A stretch of DNA of 64,000 bases from Saturnia japonica (taxonomy: Eukaryota > Arthropoda > Insecta > Lepidoptera > Saturniidae), in NCBI GenBank assembly GCA_033032175.1, contig CM065324.1, forward strand, positions 4,960,001 through 5,024,000. The letters are read 5' to 3'. Each line of letters opens with the position of its first letter. Within the stretch, counting starts at the first letter, position 1. The notes under the pieces were generated by a model. The model had not been told where the DNA came from, searched no databases, and saw only the letters and a program-made list of their open reading frames with translations. The position numbers and the translations under genes are program-made. Positions 11,170 through 21,229 of this stretch are shown here, in pieces.

Positions 11170-11174
11170 ATGAC

Positions 11175-11826
11175 AATAAATATTAGAATCAAATATATGA
11201 AATTCAAGTAAAAATTAACCATTTAATTATCATTAACACTATATTGTAGTTATGACCACCTTTAGAGGAAATATGATTATTTGCACATGAAAGTTGTTCA
11301 AAGGGCTGTTTTAGCATTTTCCCACCTCCTCGAGCCCGCAAAAGATGCACAAATTTTTTTTGTGATACCCAACAATCAACTACCGCCAGCGTCGCTCGAG
11401 GAGTTTAAGGGTGAGAAGGCAGGATATAAGGATACTGGAACCAGTTGCCTATTTAAGTATAATAAATGAATCTAACGTTTCAATCTAATGTTAATAATAA
11501 CAGACACGACTCCGACCCTGTAGTCACAAATTTCCCTACCACTGTACGGATCAAAAGACATGGGTATATAGATGATGAGTCACACCCTAACAAGTATTGT
11601 GATTAAAAGGGTATAGAAGCCAGTACATAGTATAACTAAAACCCGTCGGATTAAATACAATATTGCCTTTTAAATGGTAGGCAGAACCATTAGTTGAATA
11701 TTAATATCTCACTAGTTCCAAAAGGAATGTGGATAGGTATTAGAAAATTATATGTGTTGAACTAAATCAACACTGAGTATTTATACTATAATGCAGTAAG
11801 TATTTATTAGTATAAAATAATGGTGA
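11175..11826 (+). other. Intronic DNA right of BEL element
   Basis: AT-rich sequence within the CTCF intron. A 62-codon frame at 11,281-11,469 has no recognisable domain. Nothing else is supported. Confidence 0.5.
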
Positions 11827-11968
11827 CTGAGGGCCAAGCAGATATTTAAAAGCCTATCTAAATTATCATTTATAATGCTTATATCATAATGATATAAATA
11901 TGTAATAAATATATAATGCTTATAAATGATAATTTAGATAGGCATTTAAATATCTGCTTGGCCCTCAG
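11827..11968. repeat. 142-bp hairpin (inverted repeat)
   Basis: The left arm starts CTGAGGGCCAAGCAGATATT at 11,827; the right arm is its reverse complement and ends at 11,968. About 50 bp pair with one mismatch, separated by an AT-rich loop. This could be a small foldback element or MITE. It lies directly upstream of a gypsy gag fragment that starts in the next 30 bases. Confidence 0.85.
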
Positions 11969-11972
11969 TAAC

Positions 11973-13149
11973 ATGGCGCTGAGGACAGCAACAACCAACA
12001 AAGAATATAGTGGCATTGCTGGATTAACACCCCCGAGTCACTTAGTGAATTTAACAAATGAAAATTTTAAAAGATGGCTGTAGAAATTCGAGATTTGTCG
12101 GATGGCGTCGGGAGCACACCTGCAAGAAGAAAACGTGCAAGTTGCATTGTTACTCCATTGTTTAGGAGATGAATGCATAGAAATATTTAATACATTTACT
12201 TTGGCAGAAGAAGAATCTAAAAGTTATGAAAAAGTTTTAAAATCTTTTAAGACACATTTTTTACCAGAATGCAATGACAGTGTGAACTCACATTTGTTTT
12301 TTACACGTAATTAAAATGAAAATTTCGACATATTTCTCACGGAGTTAAAGAAGCTCAGATGTTTGTTCAGTTAAATAAGAAAATTAAATTTAAACTTGAT
12401 TCAGGAGCACATTGCACTGTTATGTCACAAAATGTTTGTAAAAATTTCTTGAATATTTATTCTTTTGAACAGTGTTACAGTAAGTTGTCAAACTATGATA
12501 ATTCTAACCTTGAAATAGTTGGGGAATTAAACATGTATGAAATTGGTAATAAAACTGATATTGTAAATTTTAAAATTTCAAAGGGTGATTATGATTCAAT
12601 TTTAAGGTTGTCTACTATAGAAAAATTTAATTTAGCTAAACGGATTAATAATACATACATACAACCAGAAATAAGTGTCATAAATACTAAAAATAATACT
12701 TTTTTAAATGATTACAGAGATGTTTTTGAAGGAATAGGAAATATGAAAGGATTTTATTATGATATAAAATTAAAGGAAGGTTTCCAAGGTAAAAAGAGCC
12801 ATGTAGACATGTACCTTTTAAATTGATGAGACAAAGTTGAAATCAGAATTAGAAAATTTAGAAAAGTTAGGTATAATTTCGAAAATAAAAAAACCCACAG
12901 ATTATGTTAGTTCTTTGGTAATGACAACTAAACCCAATGGTTCATTACGTATCTGTTTGGATCCTCAATATTTAAATACACAAATTAAGAGAGAACAAAT
13001 AATGATTCCAACGTTAGATGAGATTATTTCTAAATTAAAAGGTAGTAAATATTTTAGTACTTTAGATGCTAATAAAGGATTTTATATGATAAATTTGTCG
13101 GAACAGAGTAAGGAGCTCACAACATTTAATACACCTTATGGTAGATATG
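11973..13149 (+). mobile_element. Ty3/gypsy retrotransposon fragment (gag, protease, RT)
   Basis: A gag-like region (about 11,973-12,345) reads LTPPSHLVNLTNENFKRWL, then EENVQVALLLHCLGDECIEI and FKTHFLPEC, with a stop after KRWL and another after FFTRN. The nucleocapsid part is missing: the frame passes almost directly into a protease (12,359-12,826) with the active-site motif FKLDSGAHCTVMS. RT follows (12,837-13,148): LENLEKLGIISKIKKPTDYV, then MTTKPNGSLRICLDPQYLN and FSTLDANKGFYMINL, the conserved first blocks of gypsy RT. The RT breaks at PYGRY (13,149), ahead of the YxDD box, where an R1-clade fragment begins. No LTR was found. Confidence 0.85.
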
Positions 13150-14850
13150 GCCGCGGAGCAATAATCGCCCGACTGATGACTGATGAGACTGGTGGTCGCC
13201 GGAGATTGCCGATCTCCGGGTGGCCTGCTCCGCGGCGAGGCGGCTACTGACCCACGAGAACCGGGGGAGGAGGCCCGGCTGTATGTCGCTTACAGGGAGG
13301 CAAGGAGGACACTGCAGGCGGCCATAAGCCGGGCCAAAGACGTTGCGTGGGGGGAACTCCTTGAGACGCTGGATCGGGATCCGTGGGGGCGCCCGTACAT
13401 AGTGGCCCGAAAGAAATTCCGAGGCCAGGCGCCTCCGATCACGGAGACCCTCCAGCCGGAGTTCGTGGAAAGGGTCGTGGGATATTTGTTCCCCGACCCT
13501 CCGGAGTTCCTGTCACCGGCGATGCCTCCCCCGGGAGATACTGCTGCGGAGGAGCCGGCTATGCCTCATCTCGTAACTGATACGGAGATGGGGCTGGTGA
13601 CAGAGCGCCTCCGCAGCAAACGGAGGTTCCCTGGCCCGGACGGGGTATCGGGCCAGGTGCTATTTGTGGCGTTGGGACACATGGGTGGGATGCTTCGGGA
13701 GCTGTTTGATCGGTGTTTATCGGTCGGACAGTTCCCGAAGCTCTGGAAGGAGGGGCGGCTCTGCCTTCTGGCGAAGGAGGGCCGCTCTCCGGATTGCCCG
13801 TCAGCGTACCGGCCCTTGGTGTTGCTGGATGATGCAGGAAAGCTGTTTGAGCGAATAGTAGCTTCCCGTGTCATCCGGCATATTGAGGAAGTAGGGCCGA
13901 CACTTTCTGACGGGCAGTTCGGCTTCCGGAGAGGGCGCTCAACGCTGGACGCCCTCTCTCACCTGAAGAGCCTGTCTGCGGGGGTGACCGGAGGTGGAGG
14001 TAGGTTGTTGGCGGTGTCGCTCGACATCGCCAACGCCTTCAACAGACTGCCGCATGGGGTTATACGAGAGGCGCTCCGATATTACGGAGTACCCTCGTAC
14101 CTGTGGCGGCTGTTGGAGGACTACCTTCAGGGCAGGGTGGTTGTCTACGTGGACGAGCGAGGGACGATCGTCCGGCGAAGTGTGGGGTGTGGCGTTCCAC
14201 AGGGGTCGGTGTTGGGGCCGCTCCTGTGGAACATGGGCTACGACTGGGTGCTCCGCGTAGCGCTCCCTCCGGGGATGCGCATAATCTGTTACGCGGATGA
14301 CACCCTAGTCGTGGCCCATGCCAACTGGGGAGAGGTCGCGCGCCTGGCCACGGAGGGAATGTCCCTCGTGGTCAGGCGTATAGAATTGTTGGGCCTCAGG
14401 GTGGCGGTAGAGAAAACCGAGGCCCTACTGTTCCACGGACCTCACAAGTTGAAGGGGAGAGGGTCCGGGTTGGGTCCCAGATGAAATATCTGGGTCTCAT
14501 CCTGGACGGACGTTGGCGGTTCGAGTCCCATTTCAAGGGACTCGAACCGCGGTTGGTGGGAACGGCGGCGGCTTTTGGTCGGCTCCTGCCGAATTCGGGG
14601 GGACCGGGTGCAAGATGCCGTCGCTTATTCATGGGAGTCGTGTGGAGCATGGCCGTCTACGGGGCACCGATTTGGGTGGATGCTCTCAGCGCCACTAATA
14701 GACGAGTGTTGCGTGCAGCGCAGCGTGTGGTGGCGCTGAGAGCCATCCGCGGGTACAGATCGGTGTCCGCGGGGGCGGCCTTTGTGCTCGCCCGCTCCCC
14801 GCCGTGGGAGTTGGAGGCGGAGGGGCTCGCCGCCGTGTATAGGGACAATA
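13150..14850 (+). mobile_element. R1-clade non-LTR retrotransposon fragment
   Basis: A GC-rich stretch, quite unlike its AT-rich neighbours, codes for the reverse transcriptase of an R1-clade element. It abuts the gypsy RT at 13,149-13,150 and stops near 14,850 before the 3' end of the element, so both ends are missing. It shares the domain order and many motifs with the full-length element at 42,776-48,793 (for example ETLxRDxWGRPY, FGFRRGRST, AVSLDIANAFN) but is a different, well-diverged family. There is no poly(A) or target duplication. Confidence 0.88.
13192..14850 (+). pseudogene. R1-clade reverse transcriptase, frameshifted
   Basis: Three frame segments make up the protein. Segment 1 (about 13,192-13,268) reads WWSPEIADLRVACSAARRLL. 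Segment 2 (about 13,262-14,484) carries the RT: GRPYIVARKKFRG, SKRRFPGPDGVSGQ, FGFRRGRSTLDALSHLKSL, LDIANAFNRLP, GVPQGSVLGPLLWN and the active-site box ICYADDTLV. Segment 3 (14,481-14,885) continues with MKYLGLILDGRWRFESHFKG and the thumb-like part, ending shortly after LARSPPWELEAEGLAAVYRD. The change between segments 2 and 3, near 14,460, also loses several codons relative to the related element at 47,480-47,530. The last codons of segment 3 after YRDN are not element sequence. Confidence 0.88.
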
Positions 14851-15788
14851 CGGTACATATTTTAGACCATTTCCATAAAAGTTAATTTTAATTTACTTAC
14901 AGTCTTTAGGTTTCCAGCAGCAGTTAGTCACTGTTCACGCCAAACTTTTCCAAGCCTATCCGAAACCGAACACGAACACAACAAGAAAAACCGAGACCTA
15001 GCTAATTTTACTGTTAATACCGAACGAACTTTGTTGTTTCCACCAGCATTATAACGACCTATTATCTCACTTTTGGGTATATCACGAACTACCCGCACTT
15101 TTCACGCAAAACAGTCCGCCACTGTTCGCGCCAAACTTTTCCAAGACTAACCCCGAACTGCTCCTTATAAGCCCTTATGTCACCTTGATTTTCCAAAAAT
15201 TCCTCCCTCTCCAATCGGCTGTACCCCTTTACATAATCTCTGATTAGTCAATTTGAATAAACAAGAAGTACCCAACTATAAAGTTTTATATTTCGTTATC
15301 ATTACTATTAGTACTTGTTAAAAAGTTTCCTGTATATTTTAAATTAATTATTTCCTTATAATTTCTAAGTTTTAACTTCTTTTTCATGAATTTTATAGTC
15401 TGGTGCAACTTATGCAGACCATTTACTTTTCAACTTGTCATAATGTTAAACTACATGGCATTATTTGTATAAACATTAATTTTAAATTCCTTTCAAATGT
15501 ACAGCTAAGTATTTAGGGTGGATTCGTTACAATAAACACAGACTAAACCTTTTATTGAAAATTTATATAGTAAATTAATTACAAAACGGCATAGACTTCT
15601 TGTATTTTAAAATCACTGAAGAGATTTTTGAGTTAAATGCAGAATTGCACAAACAAATTACAATGTCAAACTCATGGGAATATACCTCTTATACCTTGAT
15701 TATACCTCCTGTTTTAATATCCGAGGTGGTTATGTCTAAATGTATGTCATATACTTTGATAAATTGATTTATACAATGAATTCACCAG
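14851..15788 (+). other. CTCF intron with a spaced direct repeat
   Basis: No gene. A direct repeat of about 29 bp (CACTGTTCxCGCCAAACTTT then TCCAAG) occurs at 14,929-14,957 and 15,119-15,148, 190 bp apart. The rest is AT-rich and ends in the acceptor of CTCF exon B. Confidence 0.6.
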
Positions 15789-15953
15789 GGCATTGCGGGA
15801 CAGGAGCAAAATATCGTAGTTGAAACGGATAGTGACGGTTATCAAACAGTAACCCTGGTACCATCAGACACAAATGGCGGTGATGTCAGCTATGTCCTGG
15901 TCGTTCAAGAAGATAACAAGCCGCTCGTCAATATTGATATTGATATGGACCGG
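15789..15953 (+). CDS. CTCF: CTCF exon B (acidic N-terminal region)
   Basis: A 165-bp exon of exactly 55 codons between CACCAG and the donor GTGAGA. Phase 0 at both ends. It reads GIAGQEQNIVVETDSDGYQT, then VSYVLVVQEDNKPLVNIDID, ending DMDR. This is acidic, poorly conserved N-terminal CTCF sequence; the assignment is by continuity with exons C-E. Confidence 0.8.
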
Positions 15954-16589
15954 GTGAGATATAAATAACACTATGCTGTACAGGCCTAATTATTTTTGTA
16001 GTATATCTTTCTCTGTGAAAGGAATGGGCGAAGGTATCTAGACCACGCAGCCAAGTCAGATGTTGTTTTTTTTTTCATTACCAGTGTCAATAATTTTAAG
16101 CCTCCATAGTCCTTTCTAATTTTCAAAGTGACTTCAAAGAAGATGGCGACTTCTTTGTTAGAATTATCTGTACAGGAGTTTTGTTGCAACTCAAAATGTA
16201 TATTTCCAGTTTATATATTTTATAATGCTTAATTGCAAAATAACCATACTATCACGCAAGATACAACCAATATTACATAATATAGGGTCAAAAATCGACA
16301 ACATGGGAGTTCAAGGTCCCGCCAACAACATTCACCTTAACCTGATATTATTTATTTTTCATCAATTTCAACTTTAAAAAGATAGTGTCTCATAGTTATG
16401 AATTCTGCCAGTGTCAAGTCAGTCATAGGAGAGTCTCTTTATAATTATATCTTGTATCACTTTGTTCTTCCAGATTATTTTTCTTCAACTGACCTCAAAT
16501 TACTCACTTCCTTACAAATGTCAATATATTTTCATGAGAATGTTTTGTAATTGATTATGCTTTTGTATGAGAATATTTATTATTTATAG
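15954..16589 (+). other. CTCF intron
   Basis: AT-rich intron of 636 bp. A small minus-strand frame at 15,986-16,189 has no recognisable content. No repeat or regulatory site is supported. Confidence 0.6.
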
Positions 16590-16762
16590 GATGAAGATAA
16601 AGCTAATGGTGACGTATACAATTTCGAAGAGGAAGGAGCTGAAGAGCAAACTGAAGAAGAAGAGGAATCTCAAGGCAAACCGCAGACGCAATCTGTGAAA
16701 CGGACTAAATATCCACGGCCAAAATTCACTTGTAACTTCTGTAATTACAGCAGTCATCGACG
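16590..16762 (+). CDS. CTCF: CTCF exon C (acidic linker and start of finger 1)
   Basis: A 173-bp exon between TTTATAG and GTACAT. It starts DEDKANGDVYNFEEEGAEEQ, a strongly acidic stretch with five Glu in a row shortly after, then a basic linker KRTKYPRPKFTCNFCNYSSH. The two cysteines are the zinc ligands of finger 1; its histidines are in exon D. The exon ends in phase 2 within an Arg codon, completed by the first base of exon D. Confidence 0.92.
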
Positions 16763-17718
16763 GTACATACTATACACAATATAGTGTTATTTGATAAACT
16801 TGTACAAACCACCAAGAACATTGTCTTGAGGGCGATAAATAAGGAATTACGAACAAGGAGTCTATTATAAGCCCGCAGTCGAAGACTGAGGGTTTTAATG
16901 AGTCGATTTTCACAATTCCCGTACCTCCCATATAATAATACAACGTTTTTCATCACATTTGCGAGTAAATAAATAAAATATTGTTAAAGGGAAAATGAAA
17001 GTAAACATACTTTTTTAAATTTATAGTGACTGTACAGTTATTAATCAATATTACTTCACAATACTACTCAACTCAACAATTTAAAAAATTACGAATAGCG
17101 GGGTTTTTATGCGGTTGGCGGGCTAGTTGTTCCATAGATAATACAGATAAGTTACGTTCAGAAACTTAAAAGGCGTAATGACGCATACAACTAAATGGAT
17201 TGTAAAAAATGGCATCAATTGTAAAATCCATTAGACCCTCGGGTTTTATTTAGGGGGTTATACCCAAAATAAATAGCCTGCATATTAAGACACTGTTTGC
17301 GTGCAAGTGTGATGAAAAAAATATTTAAATACTACCTTTGGCTTAAATAAATGTCGGTACTTCTTCTATTATACAAACTTTCACCTCATCTCTTACACCC
17401 TTAGGTATTGATTTTCAAAAGACTATGAAATATTTTTTACTTTTTAACTGAATTGCAAAATCCAATTTTCGTATTGACAGATTTTCATACAAAATTTGAT
17501 TCCCTTTTTCACCATCTTAGGGGATGAATTTCTAAAAACTTTCTTAGCGCTCACGTACTATGTGTAAAAGGAACAACCTACATGCAAATTTTCACAGTCC
17601 TAGCCTCATTAGTTTGGGCTGTGTGCTGATGAATACAGTCAGTCAGAATTTATCAAACTGTGGCTTATGAATAAACTAAATTTATATAATTAATTAATAT
17701 AGATCGTTTTCTGCTTAG
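16763..17718 (+). other. CTCF intron
   Basis: A 956-bp intron that splits zinc finger 1. It is AT-rich. A minus-strand frame at 16,726-16,956 overlaps the exon and is not credible. No element with clear ends was found. Confidence 0.6.
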
Positions 17719-17888
17719 GTATTTGTTACTTCGACATATGAAGTCTCACTCGGAGGATCGGCCACACAAATGTAGTGTGTGTGACCGTGGCTTCAAAACC
17801 ATAGCATCTTTACAAAACCACCTTAATATGCACAACGGTATCAAGCCCCATATTTGTAAATACTGCAGTAGTCCATTCACCACATCAG
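17719..17888 (+). CDS. CTCF: CTCF exon D (zinc fingers 1-3)
   Basis: A 170-bp exon between TGCTTAG and GTCAGT. It completes finger 1 (YLLLRHMKSHSEDRP), holds all of finger 2 (HKCSVCDRGFKTIASLQNHL, then NMH), and begins finger 3 (HICKYCSSPFTTS). The linkers and contact residues follow CTCF fingers 1-3 closely, notably the RHMKSH and PFTTSGELVRH patterns, which are not those of generic C2H2 proteins. It enters in phase 2 and leaves in phase 1, matching exon E. Confidence 0.95.
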
Positions 17889-18546
17889 GTCAGTTTGAAT
17901 TCACTTTCTGTTAATGTCTCTGCTGTGGCTTGTAAAAGTCTACTAGATACTTGATGTTATAGAATATTCCTAGGAGGATCTACGTGTGTCTGAGTTTTCG
18001 ATGAGGGAAAACATTTCGATAAAACCATAGCATTGTTGTAGGATATTACTATTGCCTGCTTGGCTAACTACCACTCTCAAGTTGAGAATCTGTCGCCAAG
18101 CGCCTATGGAAGTCTTCGGCAGCTGCACTTAAGATTCAGTCCTCCCATTAGGCTTAGCGTGTTACAATCTTTTGTCACTTCGTCGTTTATCATCAGGTGA
18201 GATTGTACACAAACACTAAGCCTATAATAGTTTTATTTTCGTATTCATCACAGCAAACCCTTTATATCCATATCATGGGGGTGTATAAAAAATAACCAGT
18301 CCTCCAGCTTTTTTCTTTTATTTCGGCTATCTCTCTATGTACGCAATTTCAATGTCAAGTGTTTCATCATCTCTGGGAGCCCGCCATGTTGTATTTAGAA
18401 TGACGTCAGTTAACTAACCATGCATTGTCATGTAAACTAAACGTGTATGCAAAGTTTCATCTCAATCGGTTGGGGATAACTGTTTTAAAATTCAGCTGCA
18501 AGATTTGAACCATACTAACAAAGCATGTTAAATAATAATGATATCG
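17889..18546 (+). other. CTCF intron with possible short repeat
   Basis: Intronic sequence. At about 18,120-18,235 there is a stretch with TTAGGCTTAGCGTG and ATCATCAGGTGAGATTGTAC; the latter resembles the tail after the LINE fragment at 19,105-19,135 (CGATCAGGTGAGATAGTG). It may be the 3' tail of another LINE or a SINE. Confidence 0.4.
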
Positions 18547-19140
18547 AGTATGAAGCTCGGTTGGCTGCCTAAAAGCTAGGTATCCTTGCAAAGGTGAGAG
18601 GGTACTTCACGCAGGGTCAGCTGCTTCATCTAGATCAAGCGCAAGTCCAATCGTGCATGGAGTAGTGCTCTCATCTTTGAGACGGATCGGCCAAGTACCA
18701 ACTTGAGGTATTGGAGACAATCGAGAGGCGTGCCAAAAAACTAATAGGCAACGATTCACTAGTAGAGGCAAGGCTGCAGAGCCTTGAACATCGGTGGAAA
18801 GTTGCCAGTTCATCGGTTTTTTACCGGATACATTTCGGCGAGTGTGCGTTGGAATTGCACACCTCAATTCCCCCATCCCCTTTCCATCATCGGACGACAA
18901 GAGACACGGCGATGCGTCATCGATTTATGGTAGATATTCCACCAGTGCGCACAAACCGTTTTGCTAGCGCATTTATAATGCGCACCGCTGAAGAGTGGAA
19001 CGCTTTGCCGGATTTCGTATTTCCCGATAATTATAACCTGAGTATCTTCAAGTCTCGCGTGAATAGGTATCTTCTAGGCAAGCGTGCTCCATCGTAGACC
19101 ACATCATCACTTACGATCAGGTGAGATAGTGGTCAAAGCG
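18547..19140 (+). mobile_element. Non-LTR retrotransposon 3' fragment in CTCF intron
   Basis: The C-terminal end of a LINE reverse-transcriptase ORF is readable at 18,711-19,097: [64 protein letters not shown] and [19 protein letters not shown]. Upstream (18,547-18,710) the same protein continues in shifted frames. This tail type belongs to jockey-like or CR1-like LINEs common in Lepidoptera. The copy is 5' truncated, as is usual for LINEs. Confidence 0.82.
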
Positions 19141-19234
19141 CACGCCTATCAATTGTAAAAATTAGAAGTAGATCTGCAAAATTAAGATTGAAGTATGCTT
19201 GATTTGGTGAAATAAATTTCTCGTTGTCTCTCAG

Positions 19235-19371
19235 GTGAATTGGTGAGACACGTCCGATATAAGCACACGCACGAGAAGCCGCACAAGTGCACTGAATGCG
19301 ACTATGCTTCCGTCGAGTTATCGAAACTTCGGCGCCATGTGAGATGCCATACTGGAGAGAGGCCCTATCAG
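19235..19371 (+). CDS. CTCF: CTCF exon E (zinc fingers 3-4)
   Basis: A 137-bp exon between TCTCAG and GTAAGG. It completes finger 3 ([16 protein letters not shown]) and finger 4 ([20 protein letters not shown], then RCHTGERP), ending in YQ just before the first cysteine of finger 5. [11 protein letters not shown] and CDYASVE are hallmark CTCF sequences. CTCF has eleven fingers that bind a roughly 20-bp DNA motif and organise chromatin loops and insulators. Fingers 5-11 and the C-terminus must lie on later exons. I found none in the remaining 44 kb, so the gene is incomplete here, extends beyond the window, or is interrupted by a misassembly at the 22-kb gap. Confidence 0.95.
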
Positions 19372-19971
19372 GTAAGGAAATTTACATCTTCCATTTTAAA
19401 AGTAAATCCCAACTCGAATGTTTAATTTTCGTTAGATGACGATAATACATAAACATCGATCTCTTAGCTGTAGGACTTCCATGCTTAAGATTTTTTTTAA
19501 ATGTATATAATTATATATTTGCTTACATATGAGGCCTCAATTTACAACAAATGAATGTTGAAATATCGACTTTCAATATATCTGTTCATAGCATTGATGC
19601 ATTAAATGTTTTGGAAAAAGAATTATGACAACATTTTTGTAGTAGCGGTACATATGACGGAGACAGTTTTAATACAGCACAGTACCTTATAATTAGGCCC
19701 ATATATAAGTTACATTAAATACAAAAGAAATTTAAGAAATTCTACATAATATCTCGTATGCCGTAGTACTACTACAAATGACGCACAACTCGGCGTTAAG
19801 CTAGCTATCGTTTTTGCAAGAGACTTTGGTATCATTTTAAGACCTAACATCATGTAAACATCGATGTTTTCGCACTAAACATTAAAAAATAGTTTCGTTC
19901 TTTCTCTAAAACGAATGAAGCTATGAACAGAAATATCGAAAGTTGATGTTTACTCATATTAATATCTGAGC
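19372..19971 (+). other. Unassigned sequence downstream of CTCF exon E
   Basis: AT-rich DNA without a supported gene; presumably intronic if CTCF continues. A minus-strand frame at 19,850-20,077 shows no domain. Confidence 0.5.
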
Positions 19972-20262
19972 GAAAGAGCTTTGCTCGGTGTCTTACAAAA
20001 AAAAAACCTACAGATGAACTTATAAAATAAAATATTATCTGTTGTATATTATCTTGATAATATGAAGGTGGTTGCATCCACTCCTATGTAAGTAATGTCG
20101 CTTGTCAAATAAACTCGGTGTGATACTAGCTACGGGCAGTTTACATGTCCTTATGTTCGCATACATATCATTATCTAAATACAAAATTTCATGCAAATCG
20201 ATGGAGCCGTTTCCGAACAACCAATTACATATAAATATGCAAGAATTGCTCACTTAATAGTA
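19972..20262. repeat. Dispersed repeat, copy 1
   Basis: The left part reads GAGCTTTGCTCGGTGTCTTA and the right part contains AATACAAAATTTCATGCAAA followed by TCG and a GAGCCGTTTCCGA motif. The same parts in the same order occur at 57,001-57,175 (GAGCTTCGTTCGGTGTCTTG, then AAAATTTCATCCAAATCG). I recognise this as a common lepidopteran repeat, probably a non-autonomous element or LINE tail. Confidence 0.65.
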
Positions 20263-20614
20263 TAAGATATAGTAGATACAGCATTGACGCTCTCGACATG
20301 CCATCGTGAATGGTGGGCAATTACCTTCAGTTAACTTTGGACTTGTTACCGGCGTGAGCGAGAAGAAACTTTCATCCTCTTTTGGCAACAGAGTTTCTGC
20401 CTTACGCTAAGATTTCATATCTCTTTTGTTTCAACATGCTGATAATAAAATTAGTAACGTTTTCAACTTGCTTTTAATGAGAATATTATAACGCATCTAT
20501 TTGTAAAACGTCATTTTTACACGTTGGATTTTTGTAGATAGAAATTGAGGCCCTGAAAGTAAGCAATAAACAAAATATAAAAAAAAAAAAACAAAAAAAA
20601 ATTGCTTTTCTTAA
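20263..20614. other. Unassigned AT-rich sequence
   Basis: No open frame or repeat is supported; it ends in an A-rich tract (20,578-20,600) that precedes the mariner end. Confidence 0.5.
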
Positions 20615-21229
20615 TAGGTCGGGGAAAAAGTTTCTTCGCATTTTTATATGAAAACTCAAGACATTTTTTTTTCGAAGTTTATTTACATTTATTTTTCGTG
20701 TTTATGTGCTGTTTTGGTAGATGACTTTCTGCCATTTTGTAGATAGAGACATGATCCCTTTGCTGAGAAACTTTGGCACTTAGATAAAAAAAAAACGCGA
20801 CAAATAGTTTTGGCAGTCCTCTCTTGATGTTAACCTTACAGAACCTAAATAATTCTGAAGAGACCGAAACACGTGAAAATCTGAAGATGCAAGGTCAGGG
20901 CTATATGGTGGATGCACTAACACATCTTAATTTTTACTCGCCAGACTCTTAATTTTTGATGAGTGACTAAAGATGTGTGTGGTCTAGCGTTACCGTGATG
21001 AAAGACTACACCCTTCCTGTTGATCAATTCCGAACGCTTTCTCTCAGCTGCTTTTGTTAATCTCATTAGTTGTTGTCAGTAGAGATCCGAATCGATGGTT
21101 TTGCCGGGCGGTAAAAGCTCATAATGAACAATGCCGTTCCAGTCTCATCATACACACAGCATAACCTTATTTCGAGTTAGCACAAATTTAGCCATAGTCT
21201 GTGAAGCCTGGCCGACCTTAGACCACGAC
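20615..21229 (-). mobile_element. mariner fragment (3' half), second lineage
   Basis: One TIR is present: TAGGTCGGGGAAAAAGTTTC at 20,615, which is the 3' end of a minus-strand element. Translation of the minus strand gives the middle and end of a mariner transposase: LTRNKVMLCV, DWNGIVHYELLPPGKTI, DLYCQQLMRL and ELINRKGVVFHHGNARPHTS. The second catalytic Asp is Gly here (HHGN instead of HHDN), and later parts are frameshifted. The 5' half of the element is missing at 21,229, where the poly(A) of a LINE abuts. TIR and protein differ from the cecropia-like mariners at 416, 25,515 and 61,266. Confidence 0.85.

Larger units (their letters stand above)
4403..11174 (-). mobile_element. BEL/Pao LTR retrotransposon with target duplication
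   Basis: A complete LTR element, transcribed on the minus strand, occupies 4,408-11,169 (6.76 kb) and is flanked by ATGAC at 4,403-4,407 and 11,170-11,174, a 5-bp target duplication. From right to left it has the 5' LTR (10,749-11,169), a leader, gag (10,215 to 8,674), protease, reverse transcriptase, RNase H and integrase (to 4,895), then the 3' LTR (4,408-4,828). No env-like frame was seen. The order protease-RT-RNase H-integrase, the gag type (DUF1759-like) and the protease type (DUF1758-like) are those of BEL/Pao. The two LTRs look identical when read side by side, which indicates a young insertion. Yet gag-pol is broken by three one-base frame changes. Confidence 0.95.

Noticed and set aside
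13150..14850. Telomeric TRAS or SART, or rDNA R1 insertion
   Set aside because: No (TTAGG)n or 28S rDNA flanks either R1-clade sequence in this window.
13383..14858. Many overlapping frames on both strands in the GC-rich R1 fragment
   Set aside because: Shadows of the reverse transcriptase frame; GC-rich coding DNA gives long open frames in other phases.
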